Position numbers and translations under genes: made by a program. The notes under the pieces are model-generated. The model did not search any database, was not told where the DNA came from, and worked only from the letters and a program-made list of their open reading frames with translations. A stretch of DNA of 64,000 nucleotides from Adiantum capillus-veneris (lineage: Eukaryota > Streptophyta > Polypodiopsida > Polypodiales > Pteridaceae). The stretch spans positions 6,042,466-6,106,465 of the forward strand of contig CM043959.1 in the NCBI GenBank assembly GCA_014529385.2, written 5' to 3'. Position 1 is the first letter of the stretch. Each line of letters begins with the position of its first letter. This document shows, piece after piece, positions 43,001 to 53,030 of the stretch.

Positions 43001-44214
43001 GAACCACCATACTTCTTTGGCATACATTTCGCTACTTGAGATGGTCTCATACGTTTATGGTCTGCTACCAATCTCATTGCTCCTGTGTCCCGGCTAAAGC
43101 TTTCTCTAGCATCATGGACTTCATAGGTTATCCTTGTCGGTTTCCCTGCCCTGAATCTACTACTAGGAGGTAAATGTGATGGTTCCGCTTCGAACCTTGG
43201 ACCTGGAGTGGTATATGTGGGGATTGGAACTGCACTACCTCGATTCCTATCCATTGACTCTCTGGAATGTAATGATCCCATTGGTCCGGGCTTCGAGTAC
43301 TGAGGTTGACTGAAAGAGTCAGCAGCCTGAGTTCTTTGTCCTCCTGTCGTCATTGGGTTTTGCACTCCATTTGTTGGTGCTGGTCTTTGTGAGCTAGAAG
43401 TAACATAATACTGATGTAGTGGTCCCCCAAAGTATGTATATCCTTCTAATTCTTTCTTGCCCATTGTTGAGTATAGCCTCCCATACTTGTCGTAAGCGGA
43501 AATTTTCACTTCCGATCCCTCTGTGTAGGTAAAGACATAAAGTCTTTTTTGGTCTGTCAACTCTCCGGTGTAGGGTTCTTCACATCTATAATAGAGATCT
43601 TGCTCCCCATTATTATATTTGTATAGCCCCACATAGATGTTATCACTGTTGATCCTTGTAGTTTCATTCTCTCTTCTTAACCTCGCATAAGGGAAGTTCA
43701 TTATTGGTGCCTTCTCCTCCAGTTCTTCATCTACTTTGGCTTTGGTGCCCATCAATCCCCACTTGTCCATAATGTTAGGGTTTAGGACTACCAAGTACAT
43801 GGTACCCTCGTCATCTAGATATCTATCTCCGCTATAGCTCACAGGCACTAAGTCCTTGAACTCACTAGGTCTCTCCTCTATCTTTACACAATAGCGGTCC
43901 ATTCCATCTTTGTAGATCCTGGCACCTTGCTCATTGTCGTACTGGTCTTTTATGAACAATAGCTTCATTGTGGCGGAAGGGCTTGATGATCCTGCTGCCA
44001 TATTTTCTCTGTTGTTCAGGCTCAAGTGTTCCAAGTGTTCGGTGAAAATCTCGTAAGATCTCTCCGAAGAAGTATGAGAGACACTTCCTTCAAAGATCGG
44101 CTCTAATGGTTGCACCCAACTTTGGTTTACACTTCCCTCGGTTGATATGACACTTGCTGGTTCCCCTTGTTTTGGTTGGTTATTCTGGAGGTTCCTGCCC
44201 GATCTCAAATTCAT
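40051..44214 (-). CDS. gag: GG Gag-PR1 (copy B), about 1,387 codons
   Basis: The first in-frame ATG is at 44214 (MNLRSGRNLQ). Residues about 70-260 form a conserved N-terminal domain I do not recognise (ATMKLLFIKDQYDNEQ, YLDDEGTMYLVVLNP, YVFTYTEGSEVKISAYDKYG). A Pro/Gln-rich linker follows. The gag capsid-like domain is at about 395-555 (MPKKYGGSGDPYAHVSLFKQ, TALTWFQPL, LRFKQYIERCP). Two zinc knuckles with unusual CX2CX3HX4C spacing lie near 796-829. A long charged, partly coiled-coil region precedes PR1, whose active site DSGA is near residue 1,281 and whose ILGRPFM block is close to the end. It is the only full-length gag in the window. Its length is about three times that of a usual Gypsy Gag. 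Confidence 0.92.
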   Translation of the reverse strand: MNLRSGRNLQNNQPKQGEPASVISTEGSVNQSWVQPLEPIFEGSVSHTSSERSYEIFTEHLEHLSLNNRENMAAGSSSPSATMKLLFIKDQYDNEQGARIYKDGMDRYCVKIEERPSEFKDLVPVSYSGDRYLDDEGTMYLVVLNPNIMDKWGLMGTKAKVDEELEEKAPIMNFPYARLRRENETTRINSDNIYVGLYKYNNGEQDLYYRCEEPYTGELTDQKRLYVFTYTEGSEVKISAYDKYGRLYSTMGKKELEGYTYFGGPLHQYYVTSSSQRPAPTNGVQNPMTTGGQRTQAADSFSQPQYSKPGPMGSLHSRESMDRNRGSAVPIPTYTTPGPRFEAEPSHLPPSSRFRAGKPTRITYEVHDARESFSRDTGAMRLVADHKRMRPSQVAKCMPKKYGGSGDPYAHVSLFKQVLRAEQIIDFHTQYEGFGLTLEGTALTWFQPLNIGGFHDIDHLLREFAEEFSKRGIKHNTVSQIYAFKQREHEKVKEASLRFKQYIERCPVRERPQDDRLSVLFIEGLRNDTLKKDLHLKDCTSFEQVTREALYLVDNCTVYGEVSTDTDFASSSSSSVASETTTKKNVQTTTMPNVEQMIEDALKRMAPYQKPLPKTLKWCAIEQKCTNHPTEECYYNKGYVRERQYAPPAQLAPPQVHPVPRYPKENVQGPMGIERPQPVLGQQPPLPGARLVGIRYAPTFENQEEQALVPVQAYYEESGAHMSPLVYYPPEEPKQPESWGMIGNVGTPTVTNASDEERYNLDVRTLMFIAHGGLTGQRPSYPQRTNQVGLRPTLGPCYKCGGDHLMNVCPHTEIIRINAYCTECGVTHFIEDCSKNPNKVQKTTLNMLETIPTSSGSENETLIPTQVVTRAQAKKTTREPENGKLATEVVSQGQRCQRNTWKARKARMKFRKEREDAILAEELKQTKERLEKLESQNGKREMRPERTKQKSIKETTSLSSGGSVLVYKVHEPLDALMRAYEARLKNNQTQEQRWMTYPNAELEKQRLEMCQRMIETAQAFLEPPKETMNCGTENPIQEETIVSRVAEKTPSAQKPENTHKDDRIVLNTTDQEIESFHPVIQRSYGRDEDYNEFWKQLREANFANELSCQANQTNWEKDIRNPPIVEFEAGSQVDLDLQSYWGDGGSVRTMESKPHSLNTLPSYLGEYEAKSEIRALPSRRISSEKVMDSQGLIEILSTPVTCTITLAELLRLRPHMWTTVGKCLEKFGIKDPTSRLQEGIQELSKPQKNAKPVPLNKVGEYCEGEEGNTTLPVEFQGVNTMAILDSGAGVAIATKEIWKKWGKPAIRKTRLKLQLADGHMEKPMGLLEKVVVTSCGIEYEHTFAIVDFGKENNYDIILGRPFMRQLKMVQDWGYDHIYLRNRKPLHV

Positions 44215-45620
44215 CAATTCCCCTCAAGGACTTTAACTTCTCCGTCTCGGCAATTTGTTTTCCTCAAGTTTTTGTGGTCAGAATTGATCCAAACTGATTG
44301 ATACTTGGTCAATTGTTTAATCTTGTCAGTTGGACAACTTCTGTTTCATCAAGTGAGAATTTTGTTGCAGTTATGCTGAAAAAGACATCATACGCGTATG
44401 ATGTCTTTTTTTCACAGATTTGGACTATTTTGGTTATGCTCACTCTCAGTAGTCCCCTTATGCTCTGTCCACTCACAAAATTCAGTTTGAACTCTGTTTA
44501 AGCAAGTTATGGCTGATTTAGGCTTTTCTTGGCAATTTTCCGCTTTTGACTTGTTTTGGGTCAATTGTGATCCAAATGGGATGAAACTTGAAATATAACC
44601 TCTAGACAGCTATTACAATGGATCTGTGTTAGCAAAGTATCAAAATATGTCCAAAATTAGGTCAAAGACATCATACGCGTATGATGTCTTTTTCATCAAT
44701 TTGGGTCAAGACTTGATATTTAAGCTTTCTACAGTGCTTGTAACAATCTTGTCAGGTCAGATATCAAAAATAAGCAGTGGATGTGCCAAAAGACATTATA
44801 CGCGTATGATGTCTTTTGTCCCAGATTTTGACTATTCTTGGTTTTAAGCCTTCTCCAATGTTTACAATTGAGTTTCAAGTGTTTTTGTCAGGTTTGAATG
44901 TAAAAACAAGATCTGAATCCAAAATTTCCTATTCTTTGCGTTTCTTGGGCTCCGACTTGTCTTTTTGGGTTTCTTTGAGTGTCAATGCTCTTGTTTTAAG
45001 TTGAAATTAGGGTATAACCCCCCTTTTGAACACTCTGGTAAAGTCAAAATTTCTGTTTTGGTCTCTGTTTGGTCATTTAGACATCATACGCGTATGATGT
45101 CTAAAGTTGCAGATTTCCAGTTTTTTGGCACAGAATCCTTCCTAAAGCTTCCTCTAGTGCTAAGCAACTCCCAGATACACAGAAAATTTCTCTGACTTTT
45201 GTTTATTGCAAGTTTCACTACTAACTCGACGGTTTAGTGATCTAACATGCAATCAACCATATCAAGCAAATACTCCGATGATTACTAGCTCCAGATCAGG
45301 ATCAAATGAAGTCCTACCTAAGCTATTCCTAATCATAAAATGGGTTTGGTAGTTGTGATTTTAAAGAGATCCACTGCCACTCACAGACTAGCAAATTCTT
45401 CTTCTATCAACAACTACTCAACACCAACAAAACAACAAACAAATCTAAGCTAATCTAAAAATTTTGTCAACACGGAAGACCCAGGAATACCCCACTTCCT
45501 AGTATCTGTCGAGATCTTCGGAGTCCACCACTCCTAGATCTTTTCTAACTAAAGTATACAAAGTAGTTTATACGACTCACCTCATAGGATTAGTCTAAGT
45601 TCACCTAATTAGGGCTCTCG
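44215..45620 (-). promoter_or_regulatory. GG leader (copy B) with four palindromes
   Basis: A 1.4 kb non-coding leader between PBS and gag. The palindrome GACATCATACG plus reverse complement occurs at 44384-44405, 44667-44688, 44792-44813 (one mismatch) and 45080-45101. The last copy before gag is 169 bp from the ATG. The same four positions are kept in copy E. Confidence 0.9.
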
Positions 45621-45637
45621 TCCCCGGCAACGCGCCA
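45621..45637 (-). other. GG primer-binding site (copy B)
   Basis: TGGCGCGTTGCCGGGGA on the minus strand, two bases after the LTR end. It is one base shorter than the version in copy E (TGGCGCCGCTGCCGGGGA). This is the common plant Gypsy PBS. Confidence 0.88.
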
Positions 45638-45639
45638 AA

Positions 45640-45813
45640 TGTTAAGGCGGTTACGCCTCTAGCGGAAGCTAAATAGCGAGAACTCAACCAACAACAGAAT
45701 TTGTTAGACGAGGACGGAGCTTGACCCGCAGGCGCATGGAAACAACTAGGTGGGTGTCAAATCACCTACTCGACCTTCTAATGACAATCACTACTAAGGA
45801 AATCAAATCTAAG
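45640..45813 (-). repeat. truncated 5' LTR of GG copy B
   Basis: The last 174 bp of the LTR, ending in CTTAACA on the minus strand. It is cut at CTAAG, where fragment D begins in the opposite orientation. Confidence 0.9.
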
Positions 45814-46930
45814 AACAGAGAATGAGACCCTCCGCAAACAGCTCCAAGATCTACAAGAGCAACAAAGAAGAGAGACAGAGACACCACAAGAAGAATCAGG
45901 TGGAGCAGCCATAGAGCTACCAGAAACTGGAGAGGCAACCACAATTGAAGATCCAGCCCCAGTTCAAGAGGTGGCCTCAACTTCAGGAATCTCTGAAGAA
46001 GAAGAACAAAGGCTCCATGACCAAATAGAAAAGTCAGCAGAGGAGAGTGCCAAGGCGGAAATGGAATGGGAGAGGAGACTCCTAATCTCCATTAGACTTC
46101 AGGGACTAGACACAAAAGTGCTCCATGAAGAGTGGATGCAACCCAGCCTGCCTTTCCCTTTGATGAAGTTTGAAGTGATAAAAACGAAAAAGAGAATAGA
46201 GGAGGAGCAGTATGTCGTTCTTTACGAAGGTGACATCACAAAAGAGGAACAATCAAAGAAGATTGTAGATTCGCAGCCTAGATGGAGGAAAGGGTGGCTG
46301 AACAAATACCCAGCCTACCTCATCTACTTGGTGGAGGCACCAAAGGAGATTCGGGAGAATGCAACCTTCTGCCCGGTGCCAAGTGTCAGAAACTGGAAAG
46401 AGCATGGCAAGATTGCAGAAAAGAAGCCAAATTGGCTTAATTATCCCAGGATGCCAGGACCAAAGGCAGGAGAGAGAATAGGTAAAGCCTACATGGTGAA
46501 AACCCTAACGGGCACCATCAAGCTCTTTATTGGCTCTCCTGACCTTTCGTGTCAGATGCTCAAGAAAATCTGCAGGACTCTCTTAGCTTGCATTGAAGTG
46601 TTCGCGCCAGATAAAGCCATGACCTCGAGTCTACTATCGACGGCCGACACAGTGACTGATATGATGTATGATCTTTCATTGCAGCCTTCTCCAAAAGTGT
46701 TGCACCTCCTATACCAGAGGATTATGTTTTTGCCTAGCTTCCACATGCAAACATTCGAAGAAGCTTTCTACACCGGCTTTTTCACCCACGAAAGTAAAAT
46801 ATTCGGCCCAACCTTGACCATCGGCAACCTACGATACGAATCACATTTGCAGATGCTCTCAAGACGACAGGACTTTATTGACCAATCATAAAAGTCATGT
46901 CAGGGACGACATGAACGCGGAGGGGGGGAA
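45814..46930 (+). pseudogene. GG fragment D: ORF3 C-terminal third plus PPT
   Basis: It reads in one frame from the junction through QLQDLQEQQRRETETPQEE to the stop at 46891. It is open throughout, about 355 codons, with no internal stop. The C-terminus ends HLQMLSRRQDFIDQS as in copy E; copy B differs by a 2-nt loss. The polypurine tract at about 46918-46930 directly precedes the LTR at 46931. Its upstream part is missing. Confidence 0.9.
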
Positions 46931-47872
46931 TGTTGAGCCAGCAGAGGATCACACCCACATTTTTGCTCACACTCATCATTTTGTAACCATTGATTGTAAT
47001 AAATGTCTTTCCGACATTAATTTTGATTTGAGCCATTCATTAAGTAACGGGACTCAATTGAGTTTCCAGCTTGTAATTCCGAAGTAATTTCACTTGCTGA
47101 TGTAATTAGTTAGAGATGTTCTCACCTCCAAGGCTGAGGTATATAAGCCAAAGTTTTTGTAACCTAAGGGGATTCAGATTATTAATCAAGGTGAGTTTTC
47201 GAGCGCCATGACTGTGTCTGAGAGAGAGTGAGAGAGAGAGAGAGAGTCTTATCTACTTGCTACGCGAGCTACGGAGCCGCCATTGGAGAAGCGACACCGC
47301 CATTGTGTTAGCAACGGCGAGAGCTACGCACAGATACCAAGAGTGCGCGCTATCGGCTTCTATGTGTGGTAAGTTCCTACGAGCTTCGGTGTGAGTTTTC
47401 TTCCAACTCGTGTGTCAGAATGGAGCGTGCAGCCTATCTATAGAACCACAACGAGTAGAGCTACACATTGGTACCATCGGGGTCAAGTTTTGATCACCTG
47501 TATTTTTCGGCCTGTCTTCATACGCGTTTACCGCACGGAGTGGTTATAGGTTGATTTTGCAGTTCAAGTCTTTAGGGTGTTGTTCTTACCTAGTGTATAG
47601 ACTTCCCCTTGAGTTTGAGATCGATTCAATGATTCTAGATCCTCTTTCGTATAGCAGTCGTTCATAGTATGGATTTCAGTCACTTGCGTATTTTAGAACT
47701 TAGATTTGATTTCCTTAGTAGTGATTGTCATTAGAAGGTCGAGTAGGTGATTTGACACCCACCTAGTTGTTTCCATGCGCCTGCGGGCCAAGCTTCGTCC
47801 TCGTCTGACAAATTCTGTTGTTGGTTGAGTTCTCGCTATTTAGCTTCCGCTAGCGGCGTAACCACCTTAACA
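46931..47872 (+). repeat. GG LTR shared by fragment D and copy E
   Basis: TGTTGAGCC...CCTTAACA, 942 bp. A PPT precedes it and a PBS follows it, so it serves as 3' LTR of D and 5' LTR of E. It holds a TATATAAG box at 47140-47147 and a short GA-rich run near 47220-47247. Confidence 0.95.
47140..47147 (+). promoter_or_regulatory. TATA box of the GG LTR
   Basis: TATATAAG followed by CC, conserved at 54382-54389 and, inverted, at 28241-28248. It is the likely promoter of the genomic RNA. Confidence 0.6.
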
Positions 47873-47874
47873 TT

Positions 47875-47892
47875 TGGCGCCGCTGCCGGGGA
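47875..47892 (+). other. GG primer-binding site (copy E)
   Basis: TGGCGCCGCTGCCGGGGA, two bases after the LTR. It is the standard plant Gypsy PBS, one or two bases off the TGGCGCCGTTGCCGGGGA form. Confidence 0.9.
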
Positions 47893-49231
47893 CGAGACCC
47901 TAAGTAGGTGACCTTAGACTAATCCTACGAGGTGAGTCGTATAAACTACTTTGTATACTTTAGTTAGAAAAGATCTAGGAGTGGTGGACTCCGAAGATCT
48001 CGACAGATACTAGGAAGTGGGGTATTCTTGGGTCTTCCGTGTTGACAGTATTTTTAGATTAGCTTAGATTTGTTTGTTGTTTTGTTGGTGTTGAGTAGTT
48101 GGTGATAGAAGAAGAATTTGCTAGTCCGTGAGTGGCAGTGGATCTCTTTAAAATCACAACTACTAAACCCATTTTATGATTAGGAATAGCTTAGGTAGGA
48201 CTTCATTTGATCCTGATCTGGAGCTAGTAATCATCGGAGTATTTGCTTGATATGGTTGATTGCATGTTAGATCACTAATTGCTGAGCACTAGAGGAAGCT
48301 TTAGGAAGGATTCTGTGCCAAAAAACTGGAAATCTGCAACTTTAGACATCATACGCGTATGATGTCTAAATGACCAAACAGAGACCAAAACAGAAATTTT
48401 GACTTTACCAGAGTTTTCAAAAGGGGGGTTATACCCTAATTTCAACTTAAAACAAGAGCATTAACACTCAAAGAAACCCAAAAAGACAAGTCAGAGCCCA
48501 AGAAACGCAAAGAATAGGAAATTTTGGATTCAGATCTTGTTTTTACATTCAAACCTGACAAAAACACTTGAAACTCAATTGTAAACATTGGAGAAGGCTT
48601 AAAACCAAGAATAGTCAAAATCTGGGACAAAAGACATCATACGCGTATAATGTCTTTTGGCACATCCACTGCTTATTTTTGATATCTGACCTGACAAGAT
48701 TGTTACAAGCACTGTAGAAAGCTTAAATATCAAGTCTTGACCCAAATTGATGAAAAAGACATCATACGCGTATGATGTCTTTGACCTAATTTTGGACATA
48801 TTTTGATACTTTGCTAACACAGATCCATTGTAATAGCTGTCTAGAGGTTATATTTCAAGTTTCATCCCATTTGGATCACAATTGACCCAAAACAAGTCAA
48901 AAGCGGAAAATTGCCAAGAAAAGCCTAAATCAGCCATAACTTGCTTAAACAGAGTTCAAACTGAATTTTGTGAGTGGACAGAGCATAAGGGGGCTACTGA
49001 GAGTGAGCATAACCAAAATAGTCCAAATCTGTGAAAAAAAGACATCATACGCGTATAATGTCTTTTTCAGCATAACTGCAACAAAATTCTCACTTGATGA
49101 AACAGAAGTTGTCCAACTGACAAGATTAAACAATTGACCAAGTATCAATCAGTTTGGATCAATTCTGACCACAAAAACTTGAGGAAAACAAATTGCCGAG
49201 ACGGAGAAGTTAAAGTCCTTGAGGAGAATTG
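47893..49231 (+). promoter_or_regulatory. GG leader (copy E) with four palindromes
   Basis: Palindrome copies at 48345-48366, 48633-48654 (ATAATGTC variant), 48758-48779 and 49041-49062 (ATAATGTC variant). They are colinear with copy B. The gag-proximal copy lies 169 bp before the ATG at 49232. Confidence 0.93.
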
Positions 49232-52063
49232 ATGAATTTGAGATCGGGCAGGAACCTCCAGAATAACCAACCAAAACAAGGGGAACCAGCAAGTGTCATA
49301 TCAACCGAGGGAAGTGTAAACCAAAGTTGGGTGCAACCATTAGAGCCGATCTTTGAAGGAAGTGTCTCTCATACTTCTTCGGAGAGATCTTACGAGATTT
49401 TCACCGAACACTTGGAACACTTGAACCTGAACAACAGAGAAAATATGGCAGCAGGATCATCAAGCCCTTCCGCCACAATGAAGCTATTGTTCATAAAATA
49501 CCAGTACGACAATGAGCAAGGTGCCAAGATCTACAAAGATGGAATGGACCGCTATTGTGTAAAGATAGAGGAGAGACCTAGTGAGTTCAAGGACTTAGTG
49601 CCTGTGAGCTATAGCGGAGATAGATATCTAGATGACGAGGGTACCATGTACTTGGTAGTCCTAAACCCTAACATTGTGGACAAGTGGGGATTGATGGGCA
49701 CCAAAGCCAAAGTAGATGAAGAACTGGAGGAGAAGGCACCAATAATGAACTTCCCTGATGCGAGGTTAAGAAGAGAGAATGAAACTACAAGGATCAACAC
49801 TGATAACATCTATGCGGGGCTATACAAATATAATAATGGGGAGCAAGATCTCTATTATAGATGTGAAGAACCCTACACCGGAGAGTTGACAGACCAAAAA
49901 AGACTTTATGTCTTTACCTACACAGAGGGATCGGAAGTGAAAATTGCCGCTTACGACAAGTATGGGAGGCAATACTCAACAATGGGCAAGAAAGAATTAG
50001 AAGGATATACATACTTTGGGGGACCACTACATCAGTATTATGTTACTTATAGCTCACAAAGACCAGCACCAACAAATAGAGTGCAAAACCCAATGACGAC
50101 AGGAGGACAAAGAACTCAGGCTGCTGACTCTTTCAGTCAACCTCAGTACTCGAAGCCCGGACCAATGGGATCATTACATTCCAGAGAGTCAATGGATACG
50201 AATGGAGGTAGTGCAGTTCCAATCCCCACATATACCACTCCAGGTCCAAGGTTCGAAGCGGAACCATCACATTTACCTCCTAGTAGTAGATTCAGGGCAG
50301 GGGAACCGACAAGGATAACCCATGAAGTCCATGATGCTAGAGAAAGCTTTAGCCGGGACACAGGAGCAATGAGATTGGTAGAAGACCATAGACGTATGCG
50401 ACCATCTCAAGTAGCGAAGTGTATGCCAAAGAAGTATGGTGGTTCAGGAGATCCGTATGCCCATGTGTCACTCTTTAAGCAAGTCTTAAGAGCTGAGCAG
50501 ATAACAGATTTCCATACCCAATACGAGGGATTTGGTCTTACTCTAGAAGGTACGGCATTGACATGGTTTCAACCACTGAACATAGGGGGATTCCATGACA
50601 TTGACCATTTTCTAAGAGAGTTTGCTGAGGAATTCTCAAAACGAGGGATTAAGCACAATACGGTCTCACAAATATATGCTTTTAAACAGAGAGAACACGA
50701 AAAAGTGAAGGAAGCTTCACTTCGCTTCAAACAATACATTGAGAGATGTCCAGTACGTGAACGACCACAAGATGACAAACTATCTGTTCTCTTTATTGAG
50801 GGACTGAGAAACGACACTCTCAAGAAGGACTTGCATTTGAAAGCTTGTACAAGTTTCGAGCAAGTAACGAGAGAGGCATTGTACTTAGTGGATAACTGTA
50901 CGGTTTATGGAGAGGTGTCAGCGGATACAGATTTTGCATCCAGTAGCTCCTCCTCCGTAGCGAGCGAGACTACCACTAAAAAGAATGTTCAAACAACAAC
51001 CATGCCAAATGTAGAGCAAATGATAGAAGATGCTCTAAAAAGGATGGCACCATACCAAAAACCATTGCCAAAAACACTGAAATGGTGTGCTTTTGAACAA
51101 AAATGGACAAACCATCCAATAGAGGAGTGCTATTACAACAAAGGGTATGTAAGGGAGCGTCAGTATGCACCTCCTGCTCAATTAGCACCACCTCAAGTAC
51201 ATCCAGTACCTCGATACCCAACGGGAAATGTACCAGGACCTATGGGGATAGAAAGACCGCAACCGGTATTGGGACAACAACCACCTTTACCAGGAGCAAG
51301 ACCAGTAGGCATTAGATATGCACCAACCTTTGAGAATCAGGAAGAGACTATTGTTTCACGGGTAGCTGAAAAGACTCCCAGTGCACAAAAGCCTGAAAAT
51401 ACACACAAGGATGACCGCATAGTGTTGAACACAACCGATCAGGAGATAGAGAGTTTTCATCCAGTCATACAGAGGTCTTACGGAAGAGATGAGGATTACA
51501 ATGAATTTTGGAAACAAGTGAGAGAGGCAAACTTTGCAAACGAGCTAAGTTGCCAAGCTAATCAGACAAATTGGGAAAAGGACATCAGGAATCCTCCCAT
51601 AGTGGAATTTGAGGCAGGATCTCAAGTGGACTTGGATCTGCAATCTTACTGGGGAGATGGGGGCTCTGTTAGAACAATGGAGAGCAAACCTCATTCACTG
51701 AATACCTTACCTTCATACTTAGGAGAGTATGAAGCAAAATCCGAGATTAGAGCACTTCCCTCACGAAGAATCTCATCAGAAAAAGTCATGGACTCGCAAG
51801 GATTGATAGAGATCTTGTCAACACCAGTGACATGCACTATCACTCTAGCCGAGCTTTTGAGGCTAAGACCACATATGTGGACCACTGTAGAAAAATGCTT
51901 GGAGAAATTTGGGATAAAAGACCCAACATCGAGACTGCAAGAGGGTATACAAGAGCTAAGTAAACCACAAAAGAACGCTAAGCCTGTACCCTTAAACAAG
52001 GTCGGAGAGTATTGCGAAGGTGAAGAGGGGAATACAACTTACCAGTTCAATTCCAAGGAGTGA
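49232..52063 (+). pseudogene. GG copy E Gag with in-frame internal deletion
   Basis: The ORF of about 943 codons has the same N-terminal domain, Pro-rich linker and capsid-like domain as copy B. At 51337-51345 it jumps from ENQEE straight to TIVSRVAEK, losing about 1.0 kb that includes both zinc knuckles. The junction sites share TCAGGAAGA. The frame is kept. Losing the knuckles should impair RNA packaging. A 1-nt loss near 52040 ends the frame just before PR1. Confidence 0.92.
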
Positions 52064-53030
52064 AGACGATGGCAATACTAGACAGCGGAGCTGGGGTAGC
52101 CATTGCTACAAAAGAAATCTGGAAAAAATGGGGGAAACCAGCAATAAGGAAGACTAGGTTGAAACTCCAATTAGCAGATGGACACATGGAGAAACCTATG
52201 GGGTTATTAGAGAAAGTCGTAGTGACTTCTTGCGGCATTGAATACGAACATACTTTTGCTATTGTCGATTTTGGCAAGGAGAATAACTATGATATCATAT
52301 TGGGAAGACCATTCATGAGACAGTTGAAAATGGTCCAAGATTGGGGCTACGATCACATATACCTGAGAAATATGGAGACCACTACACGTGTGAACCTGAA
52401 AGACCATAGCTACAAAGATGTGAACCGAACACCGGTGGAGGAGTTTGATTCAGCTACTTTGGCGGGATCCGAATTTCCATCTTGGTTAGGTAAACCCAAG
52501 GAGTTATGGATGTGTGGAGCTTCGAAATGTGGAAGTCTGAAACGAGAAGAATATGTTTTAGAAAGGGCCATCGAAGACGAAACTTATATAGGAGAACCCT
52601 TTCCAGAGGACACACTTGAACCATTAGAATGGACACACATTCTAGCAACCCTAGATGTTTGTGCAATTCCGGATGGTCCCACAACAAAATTTTGCGACAA
52701 GGACGGGTACGACGTGGTTCCGTACTTCATGTTGAGAACTGTACTCGAAAAAGAAACTGAAAAGAACGATACACTGAAAAAGGAAGATGAAGAGGAGGTG
52801 TTTCACGACATTCCCGATCATCCTGAGTGGGGAAATGAAGCAGACAACGAGTCAACGGACAATTCAAGCGGAAACGAAGAAGCTATAACGGATGTCCGAT
52901 TTTATGATTTTCCGAACCAAACTAAACAACGCCAGAAACGCTATAGAGCAAAGAGAAAAACAAAGGGGGTTAAAACCAATCCGATGCTTAGAATAAGAGG
53001 AAAAAATCAATTCCTAATGCTAGTAAAAGC
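52060..53030 (+). pseudogene. GG copy E PR1 and truncated linker
   Basis: PR1 is complete, with AILDSGAGVAIATK and NYDIILGRPFMRQL, and is followed in the same frame by the acidic linker as far as LMLVKA. There the 9.8 kb deletion joins it to ORF3 in a different frame, and a stop follows at 53067. This copy shows that PR1 and the pre-RT linker share one frame when not mutated. Confidence 0.9.

Larger units (their letters stand above)
28057..45813 (-). mobile_element. GG copy B: giant Gypsy element, 17.8 kb, both LTRs truncated
   Basis: In minus-strand order: the last 174 bp of the 5' LTR, PBS, leader with four palindromes, gag-PR1, acidic linker, RT, RNase H, integrase, PR2, basic tail, polypurine tract, spacer with five palindromes, ORF3, polypurine tract, and the first 401 bp of the 3' LTR. 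With full 942-bp LTRs as in copy E, the intact element would be about 19.1 kb. Adding the parts missing from E to E gives about 19.0 kb, so the two estimates agree. Every pol catalytic motif is present, but frameshifts and stops break the frame. Confidence 0.9.

Noticed and set aside
47875-47892. tRNA gene near the LTR ends
   Set aside because: Only the short complement to a tRNA 3' end is present (primer-binding site); no cloverleaf.
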